Source: Actinomycetota bacterium (lineage in GTDB: Bacteria; Actinomycetota; Actinomycetes; S36-B12; FW305-bin1). Taken from it: a DNA stretch of 64,000 nt. The position numbers were made by a program, and so were the translations under genes. The notes below the pieces were generated by a model, which did no database searches, was not told the origin of the DNA, and saw nothing but the letters and a program-made list of their open reading frames with translations. The stretch spans positions 124,001 to 188,000 of the forward strand of contig SCTR01000009.1 in the NCBI GenBank assembly GCA_004297305.1. The letters are read 5' to 3'. Each line of letters opens with the position of its first letter. The stretch's first letter is position 1. This document shows, in pieces, positions 7,438 to 18,100 of the stretch.

Positions 7438-9258
7438 ATGCTTCTTCGCGCGCTGAACCAGTATCGCGGCGACGACGATGTCGTCCCAGTCGGCTACGCT
7501 CGCAAGGCCGTCGGCTTCGTCCTCCAGATCGAGCCGGACGCGAGAGGCTGTTCGTTGCACTCGCAGTACGAGGTGGACGCAACGGACGACGGCAAGCAGA
7601 GGCGTGTCGCGCCGACCCGACTGGTTCCCAATATCGTCCGCACGTCCGGCCCTGTCCCGATGCTTGGGTGTGACAACGCCGGTTACGTCCTTGGTCGACC
7701 AAAGCCGGTGGACGACCCAGCCAAACTCGCCAAGGAGGCTGCCGTCGCGCAGCTCAAGGCACAGCTGTTCGACCAGCTCATCCAGGAGTACGCGAGTCAT
7801 ACTGGCGATGATGACGCTTGGACCTTCCTGCGTTGGCGCGAGAACGGATCGCCGGGCGTCCTCGATAGCGTCGGCCGGCTAGACGACTTCAGCGTCAAGC
7901 GCCTCGACCTTGATCTGATCCAGATTCAGGTCGGCGCATCCGGTCCAATTCATTTCAAACCGGCAGCGCAGCAGTTCTGGAGTGCCCGGGCAACCTCGTC
8001 GAAATCGGGGAGTACGACGAGCATTTGCCTGAGCTGCGGCCAGCTCCGGCCCGTAGTCGACACGCTTCCACAGTCGTTGACCGGAGCGCTGATACCGGCA
8101 ACGTCGACCTCGAACGTCGCGCTGTTGAGTGTCAACTTCGCAGCTGCGTCACGCGGCGCGTCTGGCACCGGCCTCAGGTCTGCGCCGATCTGTGCCGAGT
8201 GCGCCTCCGGAGCCGTATCAGCTTTCAACACTCTCGCCGCCTCGGAGACCAATCGTTGGGGTGGCAGAAGCGACGACCGCGCGACGATCTGGTGGACTAC
8301 TGGCACGACCGATGACATCAACGTCCTTGAGAATCCCGATCCCGAGCGCGTTCGGCGCTTTTATGAGGCGGCGGAGAGTGGACGTCGGCCGCTTGGTGTC
8401 TTGAAGAAGCGGGATGCCGAGAGGTTCTACGCACTCACATTCTCCGGCAATGTCGCTCGCCTGGTCATCCGGGACTGGATCGACCTGCCGCTCGACAATG
8501 TCAGCGCGAACGTGGTCGCGTGGTTTGAAGCAAGCGCGACGCCCGATCCGGCGCACGAGTACTTCGGGATCTCCGAGATGGCTCGGAGCTGCGGGGACTT
8601 CGTTCCCTCCGATGGCCTCTACTCCGCCATGCCAGAAGGCTCGCGGGAGGCTCTCCTGCGGTCCGCGTTGGCTGGCGCGGACTTGCCGCACAACATGCTC
8701 ACACGTGCTGTGAACCGGGCTCGTGCCGAGATCCACTACACGTCACTGGCGGACGCTCGCCAAGCCGGCGTTGTGCGTCGCCGCGCAAGCGCCCGCTTCG
8801 CCGTTATCCGTCTCATGCTGAACCGGTGGAAACCCAAGGAGATCGCCTTGCCCAAGTATCTCGATGAGGACCTCGATGACCCCGCATATCTGTCTGGCCG
8901 ACTGTTTGCGGAGCGGGAGTCACTCCAACACCAAGCGCTCGGAGATGTGAACTCCTCCATAGCGGACCGCTTCTTCGAACGTGCCTCCGCCAGTCCTATG
9001 AGCGTCGAACACTCGCTGGCGGCGCTGGAGAAGCAGCACCTGAAGGCATTGGCGCGCAGCGGCAAGCGCGAGGCCGCCGTCGCCATCGACAAGCGGCTCG
9101 GCGCACTCCACGAGCGAATCAGAGTTCAGGAGATTCCGAAGCGGATGCCAGTGGAGCAGCAGGCTCTCTGGATTTCTGGCTACTACCAGCAGCGGCAGGA
9201 GAACTTCCGAATGGCCGCGCAACGAAAGCAGAGCCCAACGAATACTGAGGATGACTAA
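7438..9258 (+). CDS. cas8c: Type I-C Cascade large subunit Cas8c (Csd1)
   Basis: 606 aa, within the usual size for Csd1/Cas8c. It is expected to recognise the PAM and recruit Cas3; in many I-C systems an internal start within the gene also yields the small subunit Cas11. The N-terminus LLRALNQYRGDD-DVVPVGYARKAVGFVLQI is family-typical. Two cysteine pairs, SICLSCGQ (around nt 8024) and PICAECASG (around nt 8190), could bind zinc. The C-terminal ~200 residues (YLDEDLDDPAYLSGRLFAERESLQHQALGDVNSSIADRFFERASASP) match the conserved helical part of Csd1 from which Cas11c is translated; I do not assign that internal start. The position directly after cas5c supports the call. Confidence 0.92.
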   Translation: MLLRALNQYRGDDDVVPVGYARKAVGFVLQIEPDARGCSLHSQYEVDATDDGKQRRVAPTRLVPNIVRTSGPVPMLGCDNAGYVLGRPKPVDDPAKLAKEAAVAQLKAQLFDQLIQEYASHTGDDDAWTFLRWRENGSPGVLDSVGRLDDFSVKRLDLDLIQIQVGASGPIHFKPAAQQFWSARATSSKSGSTTSICLSCGQLRPVVDTLPQSLTGALIPATSTSNVALLSVNFAAASRGASGTGLRSAPICAECASGAVSAFNTLAASETNRWGGRSDDRATIWWTTGTTDDINVLENPDPERVRRFYEAAESGRRPLGVLKKRDAERFYALTFSGNVARLVIRDWIDLPLDNVSANVVAWFEASATPDPAHEYFGISEMARSCGDFVPSDGLYSAMPEGSREALLRSALAGADLPHNMLTRAVNRARAEIHYTSLADARQAGVVRRRASARFAVIRLMLNRWKPKEIALPKYLDEDLDDPAYLSGRLFAERESLQHQALGDVNSSIADRFFERASASPMSVEHSLAALEKQHLKALARSGKREAAVAIDKRLGALHERIRVQEIPKRMPVEQQALWISGYYQQRQENFRMAAQRKQSPTNTEDD

Positions 9259-9259
9259 C

Positions 9260-10138
9260 ATGGCTTCTTACACGGATCCCACCGTCAAGCACGACGCGCT
9301 GCTGCTGTTCGAGGCGGTCGACTCCAACCCCAACGGCGACCCCGACAACGCGGGCAAGCCGCGGACCGATCTCGAGACCGGGCATGGCCTTGTGTCTGAC
9401 GCCAGCCTGAAGCGGAAGGTCCGCGACGTGGTGCAGTTCCAGGTCGACGAGGGGATGCTCTCACCTGCAGATCGCTACCAGATATTCATCCGGCGTGGCG
9501 TGTCGCTCAACGCGCAGCTAGAAGACGCGTACGGCGCCCTCGGGCAAGCGACCGGCAAGGGCGCCAAGGCGGACTTTGTCGCGAAGAGCGCCGAATACAT
9601 GGTCGCGCGCTACTTCGACGTACGGATGTTCGGTGCAGTGATGAGCACAGGCAATGCCTCTGCCGGTAAAGTTACCGGACCGGTGACAGTCGGGATTGCC
9701 CGATCGCAGGATCCAGTGTTGCCGATCGACATGGGCATCACGCGTACCGCGTCGACACAAGAGGAGAAGAAGGACAACGCGTCCCAGATGGGAAACAAGT
9801 CTGTCGTCCCCTTCGGACTCTACGTCTGTCGGGTCCACTACCAGCCTACGCGGAACAATCAGGTCTCCGAGGAGGATCTTCAGGTCCTCTGGACGAGCAT
9901 GGCGAACATGTTCGAGCTGACTCGAAGTGCCGCGCGTCCCGACATCTCGGTTCGCAACTTGTTTGTCTTCAGTCACTCGACCTCGCTGGGCAATGCGCCA
10001 GCGAGGAAGCTATTCGACAGCGTCACGATCGCCAAGGTGTCCGACCTCGACCTGCCCAGGACGTCGACTGACTACACAGTGACGCCGCCGGCGGCGAAGT
10101 CGCTACCGGACGGGGTGACCTTGACAACGGTTGTATAG
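9260..10138 (+). CDS. cas7c: Type I-C Cascade backbone Cas7c (Csd2)
   Basis: 292 aa from the ATG at 9260, which has GAGGA 8 nt upstream; an ATG at 9251 in the same frame overlaps the end of cas8c and is less likely. The N-terminus HDALLLFEAVDSNPNGDPDNAGKPRTD and GHGLVSDASLKRKVRDVV are signatures of the Csd2/Csh2 Cas7 family, RNA-recognition-fold proteins that polymerise along the spacer part of the crRNA. The stretch YFDVRMFGAVMS and the later VPFGLYVCRVHY are also typical. It sits between cas8c and cas4 in the canonical I-C order. Confidence 0.93.
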   Translation: MASYTDPTVKHDALLLFEAVDSNPNGDPDNAGKPRTDLETGHGLVSDASLKRKVRDVVQFQVDEGMLSPADRYQIFIRRGVSLNAQLEDAYGALGQATGKGAKADFVAKSAEYMVARYFDVRMFGAVMSTGNASAGKVTGPVTVGIARSQDPVLPIDMGITRTASTQEEKKDNASQMGNKSVVPFGLYVCRVHYQPTRNNQVSEEDLQVLWTSMANMFELTRSAARPDISVRNLFVFSHSTSLGNAPARKLFDSVTIAKVSDLDLPRTSTDYTVTPPAAKSLPDGVTLTTVV

Positions 10139-10140
10139 CT

Positions 10141-10722
10141 GTGGCGCTCGTCGACCAAGAGGACGCGTGGTTGCGATTGTCCACGCTGCAGCATTTCGCA
10201 TACTGTCCGCGGCAGGCGGCGTTGCTCATCGACGGCGTGTGGGCGGACAACTACTTGACCGTTCAGGGAACCGCGGGTCATGAGCACGTTGACTCGGGCA
10301 AGACTGACTATCGTCGAGGTGCGATCGTCCATCACCGAGTTCCGCTGGTGTGCCACCGCTGGAGGATCCGGGGCGTTGCCGATGCGATTGAGCAGGATGC
10401 GAATGGAACCTTGATGCCCGTGGAGCACAAGCGCGGGCGAGGCGCCGGCGACGAGTTCCCGAGTATCGTTCAGGTAGTTGGTCAAGCGCTCTGCCTTGAG
10501 GAGATGCTCGGGTCAACCGTCCCGGAGGTGGCGCTGTACATCACCAAGGAACGGCGCCGCGATCGCTACCGGACCGACGACTATCGGACTCGGGTTATCG
10601 CTCTAATCGAAGAGGCCCGAGTGCGGCTCCGTGGCCATATTGATCCAATCTTTCAAGCTCGCCTGTGCACGTCGTGCAGTGTGCAGAACGCTTGTCAACC
10701 ACGCGGAGCGCAGTGGCGATGA
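10141..10722 (+). CDS. cas4: CRISPR adaptation exonuclease Cas4
   Basis: 193 aa from a GTG two bases after the cas7c stop. RecB-like nuclease with an iron-sulfur cluster: Cys22 in FAYCPRQ at the N-terminus and the C-terminal CTSCSVQNAC supply four cysteines. Catalytic residues lie in GVADAIE (Asp) and VEHKRG (Glu-x-Lys), with the QVVGQALCLEE motif following. In type I-C, Cas4 works with Cas1-Cas2 to trim prespacers and to select and orient those with the TTC PAM. Its 3' end overlaps cas1 by four bases (ATGA), which implies translational coupling. Confidence 0.93.
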   Translation: MALVDQEDAWLRLSTLQHFAYCPRQAALLIDGVWADNYLTVQGTAGHEHVDSGKTDYRRGAIVHHRVPLVCHRWRIRGVADAIEQDANGTLMPVEHKRGRGAGDEFPSIVQVVGQALCLEEMLGSTVPEVALYITKERRRDRYRTDDYRTRVIALIEEARVRLRGHIDPIFQARLCTSCSVQNACQPRGAQWR

Positions 10723-11735
10723 CTGCGTACTTCCTGCGTACCCTGTTTGTGCACACCGCCGGTACGCGTCTCGTCCTCGACGGGGACTCTGTGCGTGCCC
10801 TCCGGGACGGCGCGCCACCTCGGAGACTCCCACTGAATGCGATCGACTGCATCACAGTACTGAGCGGGATAGACGTGTCGACTCCATTGCTCACACGCTG
10901 CGCTGCCGACGGCCGGACAATTGCGATCCTCAGCCGGTACGGAAAGCCGCAGGCGGTGGTGGAGGGTCCTGATAGCGGGCGCGGTCGGTTGCGGCGCGAA
11001 CAGTATCGAGCCCATTTCGACGAGGGACGACGTGACGATCTCGCCAGGTCGATCGTCGACGGAAAGATCATCCAGATGAGGTGGGCGATACGTCAGTGGA
11101 AGCGGGACGCTGCGCCGACGGAGGCTGGTCTCCTCGATGCGACGGCGACGGCATTGAACGAGGATCGGGAAGCTTTGGTTGGCTCGTCGCGAGCACAGGT
11201 GCTTGGAGTCGAGGGTGCCGCGTCGCGCAGGTATTTCTCGGGCCTAGCCGTGGCCCTCAAGTCACAAGACTTTCCGGGACGTCAGCGTAGGCCAGCTCTC
11301 GACCCCATCAACACCGTCCTCTCCTTCTTGTATTCGATGACGCGACTGTCCGTGCATGGCGCGGTGCACGCCGCCGGACTGGATCCGTTCTGCGGCTTCC
11401 TTCACGGTGATCGTGACAGTCAGCCGTCACTAGTGCTGGATCTCATGGAAGAGTTCCGTTCTGCCGCAGACCGTGTGGCAGTCTCGCTATTCAACCGGCG
11501 ACAGCTTCGTGACGAGCACTTCGAGTCAGCGCTTACTGGAGCAGTAACTCTATCGGAGAGTGGTCGCGAGACTGTCATGAGCGCGTGGCATCAACATCGG
11601 ATGCAGGAAGTCCGCTTGAAGGCGGCGCGGATGCCGATTCCGAATGCGGCGATCCCAATCGTCCAGGCAAACCTGATGGCCAACGCTATTCGCTCTGGCG
11701 GGGTATATGTTGGACACGAGTTGGTGATCCGATGA
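10719..11735 (+). CDS. cas1: CRISPR integrase Cas1 (type I-C)
   Basis: 338 aa from the ATG at 10719, which overlaps the cas4 stop as ATGA; the family-typical opening TAYFLRTLFVHTAGTRLVLDGD supports this start over in-frame upstream codons. The metal-binding catalytic residues are recognisable: Glu165 (GVEGAASRRYFSGLA), His229 (GFLHGDRDSQPSLVLDL) and Glu244/245 (DLMEEFR). With Cas2 and Cas4 it inserts new spacers at the leader end of the adjoining array. The size of that array, with its duplicated and paired spacers, suggests that adaptation was active in the recent past. Confidence 0.95.
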   Translation: MTAYFLRTLFVHTAGTRLVLDGDSVRALRDGAPPRRLPLNAIDCITVLSGIDVSTPLLTRCAADGRTIAILSRYGKPQAVVEGPDSGRGRLRREQYRAHFDEGRRDDLARSIVDGKIIQMRWAIRQWKRDAAPTEAGLLDATATALNEDREALVGSSRAQVLGVEGAASRRYFSGLAVALKSQDFPGRQRRPALDPINTVLSFLYSMTRLSVHGAVHAAGLDPFCGFLHGDRDSQPSLVLDLMEEFRSAADRVAVSLFNRRQLRDEHFESALTGAVTLSESGRETVMSAWHQHRMQEVRLKAARMPIPNAAIPIVQANLMANAIRSGGVYVGHELVIR

Positions 11736-12022
11736 ATGTTGTCGTCGCCTACGATGTCTCGACCGCTACAGCTGCAGGCGAACGTCGGCTTAGGCGGGTG
11801 GCAAGGATCTGTGAAGGTTACGGGCAGCGCGTTCAGTACTCCGTGTTTGAGGTGGTCTGCTCTCAGACAGACTTGGCGAAACTGGTAGCGAAGCTGGAAG
11901 ATGAGATCGAGCCAACAGAGGATAGCTTGCGGCTCTATCCAATCCACGGCAGCGACCTCGGCAGCGTGATTCAGCTCGGTCGGCGACGTGATATCCCGAA
12001 TGAGGATGCCTGGACGCTGTGA
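11732..12022 (+). CDS. cas2: CRISPR adaptation protein Cas2
   Basis: 96 aa from the ATG at 11732, overlapping the cas1 stop as ATGA. Small ferredoxin-fold protein that bridges two Cas1 dimers. NVVVAYDVST (Asp8) and VQYSVFEVVCSQTDLAKL are classic Cas2 features, and DSLRLYPI matches the fourth strand. It is the last gene of the operon; the CRISPR leader begins directly after its stop. Confidence 0.95.
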   Translation: MNVVVAYDVSTATAAGERRLRRVARICEGYGQRVQYSVFEVVCSQTDLAKLVAKLEDEIEPTEDSLRLYPIHGSDLGSVIQLGRRRDIPNEDAWTL

Positions 12023-12145
12023 GAACCGCCAGTGATGCTGTCGTGAGCGGCTCTCGCTCAGCACACCGGTGCCGATTGGCAACTTCAGTCACACCGGGTG
12101 GGCCTGCGTACTATGGGTCTCGCGCGTCCGGCCAGGTCAGATGCG
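12023..12145 (+). promoter_or_regulatory. CRISPR leader
   Basis: 123 bp between the cas2 stop and the first repeat. Its orientation is set by the decayed repeats at the opposite end of the array. A TACTAT hexamer at 12109-12114 is a plausible -10 element that would start the pre-crRNA about 25 nt before the first repeat; the -35 is poor (TTGGCA at 12076 is 27 bp away). No integration host factor site can be called by eye. Confidence 0.6.
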
Positions 12146-15100
12146 GTGCGCTCCGGCATCAAGTCGGAGTGGGAGTCTCAACCCGAAATCTCACGCCCGG
12201 TCGAGTGACCCTGGCACGGTGCGCTCCGGCATCAAGTCGGAGTGGGAGTCTCAACATGCGCGACCACTTGTCCTCGTCCAGCGGGTTCGATCCGTGCGCT
12301 CCGGCATCAAGTCGGAGTGGGAGTCTCAACACCTACGCAGGCCTGTTCGCGGTGCTCGGCACGGTGTGCGCTCCGGCATCAAGTCGGAGTGGGAGTCTCA
12401 ACAAGCTGACCGGCTCCCAGGTCGAGCAACTGCTGCCCGTGCGCTCCGGCATCAAGTCGGAGTGGGAGTCTCAACATCATCCTCATGGCCGCGCTGTGAC
12501 CGCGCCTGTGGTGCGCTCCGGCATCAAGTCGGAGTGGGAGTCTCAACAGGGCCTCCTTCCCCGGGACGAGCCGGGGTACAGCGAGTGCGCTCCGGCATCA
12601 AGTCGGAGTGGGAGTCTCAACCCTCGACCACGACAGGCTCCCTGCCCTCGTCGTGAGTGCGCTCCGGCATCAAGTCGGAGTGGGAGTCTCAACGGCCGCG
12701 CCACTGGCGTGTCGACGGTCGTGCCGCGGTGCGCTCCGGCATCAAGTCGGAGTGGGAGTCTCAACCTCGCCAACTCCCCGTACAACCCCGACCGGTTCTA
12801 GTGCGCTCCGGCATCAAGTCGGAGTGGGAGTCTCAACGCTGGGGTGGGTCTGCTTTTGGGTGTGCGACACCACGTGCGCTCCGGCATCAAGTCGGAGTGG
12901 GAGTCTCAACCCCCGGTATTGGGCGCGGCGTGAAGGCGTCATCGGGAGTGCGCTCCGGCATCAAGTCGGAGTGGGAGTCTCAACGAGGCCGCCGCGACCG
13001 GCACCGTCAACTACGTCCTCGTGCGCTCCGGCATCAAGTCGGAGTGGGAGTCTCAACCACGGCTCGGGCGCCGTCCAGAACTCGACTGTGTTGTGCGCTC
13101 CGGCATCAAGTCGGAGTGGGAGTCTCAACATCACCACCGTCGGATTCGTGAGCGACAAGAGCGGTGCGCTCCGGCATCAAGTCGGAGTGGGAGTCTCAAC
13201 CCTACCCGGCACACACAGGGCAGGCCCCACCATCGGTGCGCTCCGGCATCAAGTCGGAGTGGGAGTCTCAACGAGTCCATCCGCGGGAGCCCAGCACCAC
13301 CACTCGTGTGCGCTCCGGCATCAAGTCGGAGTGGGAGTCTCAACGCCACCCGTCGACCCGGTACTGGCGAGCGTCCGTGTGCGCTCCGGCATCAAGTCGG
13401 AGTGGGAGTCTCAACACGATGTTCACGATCACGGTCCCGGCCGGGGCGCGGTGCGCTCCGGCATCAAGTCGGAGTGGGAGTCTCAACTCTCTCCTGGTGC
13501 CACGTCTGGTGTTCCTGCCACGGTGCGCTCCGGCATCAAGTCGGAGTGGGAGTCTCAACACTCACCGACGACACGCGCTCCGCCACGTCGAAGATCGTGC
13601 GCTCCGGCATCAAGTCGGAGTGGGAGTCTCAACACCGGTGTGGTTGGTCGGCCGTTCCCCCGTTGACGCGTGCGCTCCGGCATCAAGTCGGAGTGGGAGT
13701 CTCAACCCAGGTCACTCTCGGCTCCTGGCCGACGAGCGGGTGCGCTCCGGCATCAAGTCGGAGTGGGAGTCTCAACCTCCCGCGCTTTGCGCCGGGGTAG
13801 GCGGATGACGGGTGCGCTCCGGCATCAAGTCGGAGTGGGAGTCTCAACTGGATCGCCTCCTGGTCCGCGTCAGGCGCGAGCTTGTGCGCTCCGGCATCAA
13901 GTCGGAGTGGGAGTCTCAACACCCTCGGCGACACGTTGCCGTCGCGCACGATCCAGTGCGCTCCGGCATCAAGTCGGAGTGGGAGTCTCAACGCCACCCG
14001 TCGACCCGGTACTGGCGAGCGTCCGTACGTGCGCTCCGGCATCAAGTCGGAGTGGGAGTCTCAACCTCAGCTCACGCAGGCCGGCCGGGCTGTCGGCGAC
14101 GTGCGCTCCGGCATCAAGTCGGAGTGGGAGTCTCAACTCGATGAAGCCCGCGCCGGAGTCCAGCCACGTCGGTGCGCTCCGGCATCAAGTCGGAGTGGGA
14201 GTCTCAACCCCATCGCGCTGGCGATCTCCAACCCGGAGAACGTGTGCGCTCCGGCATCAAGTCGGAGTGGGAGTCTCAACGCGCTAGGTGCAGTAGGTAA
14301 TGGTGCTGTGTGCGGAGGTGCGCTCCGGCATCAAGTCGGAGTGGGAGTCTCAACGAGTGGGACGACTCGACAGCTGCCGACGCCTACCGGTGCGCTCCGG
14401 CATCAAGTCGGAGTGGGAGTCTCAACCTCCGTGATGTGGTCGATGTGGTCAAGCGCGGGCTCGTGCGCTCCGGCATCAAGTCGGAGTGGGAGTCTCAACC
14501 GGCGCGCCTGGAACCGCTGGGAGGCGTCCCTGCAGTGCGCTCCGGCATCAAGTCGGAGTGGGAGTCTCAACACCCCCGCCCGGGTGAGCCGCTCGACCCC
14601 GTTCGTGTGCGCTCCGGCATCAAGTCGGAGTGGGAGTCTCAACTTGTCCCTGGCGTTTCGCCCGCAGACCTCGACGGTGCGCTCCGGCATCAAGTCGGAG
14701 TGGGAGTCTCAACCCGAGAATCCACGTCACGACCTCTTGCAACTTCATGTGCGCTCCGGCATCAAGTCGGAGTGGGAGTCTCAACAGGTCCCCCCACAGG
14801 GGGTGCCGGAAGGCCGGCCGGTGTGCGCTCCGGCATCAAGTCGGAGTGGGAGTCTCAACCGTCGTGGAGCCGCACGTAGGTGCGCCGATCCGCCATGTGC
14901 GCTCCGGCATCAAGTCGGAGTGGGAGTCTCAACCAGGAGGTCGCCGACGGGCGCACGGACACCGAGCGTGCGCTCCGGCATCAAGTCGGAGTGGGAGTCT
15001 CAACCCCTTACCCGTCGCGTACCTGGCGCGGGTGGCGGGGTGCGCTCCGGCATCAAGTCGGAGTGGGAGTCTCAACTCCAGGTAGGCGGCGGGCAGGACG

Positions 15101-18100
15101 ACCTGCAGGGTCGTGCGCTCCGGCATCAAGTCGGAGTGGGAGTCTCAACGCGAAGTTCCCCGCGCTGGCCGACTCGACCGCGGAGGTGCGCTCCGGCATC
15201 AAGTCGGAGTGGGAGTCTCAACTACGTGCGTGATCCGAACGTGCTACCGATCGTGTCGAGTGCGCTCCGGCATCAAGTCGGAGTGGGAGTCTCAACGCTG
15301 GTGAGCCTCACAGCGACGCCCCGGCGTGTGTGTGCGCTCCGGCATCAAGTCGGAGTGGGAGTCTCAACATCGACACCGCTTGGCAAGCCATCCAGACCTC
15401 GATGTGCGCTCCGGCATCAAGTCGGAGTGGGAGTCTCAACTCCGCCGCGCGCGCGTTCGCTTCGGCTTGTGCGCTGGTGCGCTCCGGCATCAAGTCGGAG
15501 TGGGAGTCTCAACTTGGCGCACGTCCTGTTGCCCGACGGCACAACGGTGTGCGCTCCGGCATCAAGTCGGAGTGGGAGTCTCAACTAAGGATGGTTCGGG
15601 TGTCGCAGGCGACACCCCTGTGCGCTCCGGCATCAAGTCGGAGTGGGAGTCTCAACACTGCACACGAGCGAGCCGTCCGATTCGTCGTGACCGTGCGCTC
15701 CGGCATCAAGTCGGAGTGGGAGTCTCAACCCGGTGATCCGCTCAGGCAGAGGTTCTCCAAGTGGAGTGTGCGCTCCGGCATCAAGTCGGAGTGGGAGTCT
15801 CAACATGGCCCGGTCGATGCCGGCGCTGATCGTGACCTTGTGCGCTCCGGCATCAAGTCGGAGTGGGAGTCTCAACACGCGGTCGTCAAGGCCGCGCACG
15901 ACGTAGCCGCGGTGTGCGCTCCGGCATCAAGTCGGAGTGGGAGTCTCAACCCGACGCCGACCAGGCCGCCCGCGACGCGGACCGGTGCGCTCCGGCATCA
16001 AGTCGGAGTGGGAGTCTCAACCTGGTCGAAGTTCCCCGCGACCGAACCGGTGTCTTTGTGCGCTCCGGCATCAAGTCGGAGTGGGAGTCTCAACACCGTC
16101 GATCAGTGGAACGCCCTGGACTCCGACCGAGTGCGCTCCGGCATCAAGTCGGAGTGGGAGTCTCAACGGTACGGCGCGCAGCCCGGTTCGCAGGCGACAC
16201 CACCGGGTGCGCTCCGGCATCAAGTCGGAGTGGGAGTCTCAACCGCCCAGGCGAGAAACGCCTCGTCGTCGTCGATGTCGTGCGCTCCGGCATCAAGTCG
16301 GAGTGGGAGTCTCAACTCCGCAGCAGCCCGGTCAGCAGCACGTCGAGCCGCGGTGCGCTCCGGCATCAAGTCGGAGTGGGAGTCTCAACATCGCCCAGCA
16401 CTACGGCAACGGGACGGCGGCGACGTTGTGCGCTCCGGCATCAAGTCGGAGTGGGAGTCTCAACCGGGCATACGCCGCGACCCGAGTCACGGCGTCCGTG
16501 GGTGCGCTCCGGCATCAAGTCGGAGTGGGAGTCTCAACCAGAACACCGTGAGTTTGCTCGCGGTTCCGTTGGCTGTGCGCTCCGGCATCAAGTCGGAGTG
16601 GGAGTCTCAACACCGTCGGCGTGCCCGACATCCCGCATCTGGCGGGGTGCGCTCCGGCATCAAGTCGGAGTGGGAGTCTCAACAACGTGGCCAAGGGCCG
16701 TCTCGGCCACCTGGCGACTGTGCGCTCCGGCATCAAGTCGGAGTGGGAGTCTCAACGTCGACGAAGGTTGAGGTCGAGGCCGGCCGTGAAGTGCGCTCCG
16801 GCATCAAGTCGGAGTGGGAGTCTCAACGGTACCGAAACGATGTCCTTGCCAGCAGTCCCGAGGGTGCGCTCCGGCATCAAGTCGGAGTGGGAGTCTCAAC
16901 CGCGGCATCGACGCGACAGTCAACGCGGTAGGCCCCGGTGCGCTCCGGCATCAAGTCGGAGTGGGAGTCTCAACCTGAAGCTGAACGACACTCTCACCGT
17001 CGATGCCAGTGCGCTCCGGCATCAAGTCGGAGTGGGAGTCTCAACGCGAAGCGCGGGAAATGCTCGCCGCTGTCTGGCCGGTGCGCTCCGGCATCAAGTC
17101 GGAGTGGGAGTCTCAACCATTTCGCCACAGTGGATGACCTGATCGAGCACCTAGTGCGCTCCGGCATCAAGTCGGAGTGGGAGTCTCAACTCCCGGACGA
17201 CGTCGGTCACCACGGTGATCATGCCGTGCGCTCCGGCATCAAGTCGGAGTGGGAGTCTCAACGCGACGCTCGCGAGATGCTCGCCGCTGTCTGGCCGCGT
17301 GCGCTCCGGCATCAAGTCGGAGTGGGAGTCTCAACAGGTCGTGGAGCCGGGCCAGAGCATCGTGCAAGGTGGTGCGCTCCGGCATCAAGTCGGAGTGGGA
17401 GTCTCAACTACCGCTGGCACTGGACGCCGGCAGTGACCCGCGTGTGCGCTCCGGCATCAAGTCGGAGTGGGAGTCTCAACGTACTCCGAGCTGCTGGGCG
17501 TGACGCCATGGGTGGTGTGCGCTCCGGCATCAAGTCGGAGTGGGAGTCTCAACCGGCGGCGGCGCAGAGCATCCGGCTTCGGCGGGGGTGTGCGCTCCGG
17601 CATCAAGTCGGAGTGGGAGTCTCAACAGCGTCATCGGACTGCGCGACGACGCTGGTGTGAGGTGCGCTCCGGCATCAAGTCGGAGTGGGAGTCTCAACAG
17701 CCGCACCGACTTGGAGCAGATCGTCGCCGACGGTGCGCTCCGGCATCAAGTCGGAGTGGGAGTCTCAACAAGGTGGCGGACTGATGCAATCCAACGAGAC
17801 CCTGCGTGCGCTCCGGCATCAAGTCGGAGTGGGAGTCTCAACCCGACCGCGATATGCACCTCGCCGGCGCGCTGCTCGGTGCGCTCCGGCATCAAGTCGG
17901 AGTGGGAGTCTCAACGCTGCCGCTCTGCGAACCACCGTTCGATCGTCGGCCAGTGCGCTCCGGCATCAAGTCGGAGTGGGAGTCTCAACCGGTAGGACGG
18001 CGGCCATGCTTGGCGTTCTTCGTCCGTGCGCTCCGGCATCAAGTCGGAGTGGGAGTCTCAACTCCGGCCCGGCCGTCACCCACTGCACGACGTGGCGGTG

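Noticed and set aside
13882-15588. A 568-codon open frame, and many shorter ones, inside the CRISPR array
   Set aside because: The 37-nt repeat has no stop in any forward frame, so unit-length repeats of RSGIKSEWESQ, CAPASSRSGSLN and ALRHQVGVGVST arise automatically. These are not proteins.
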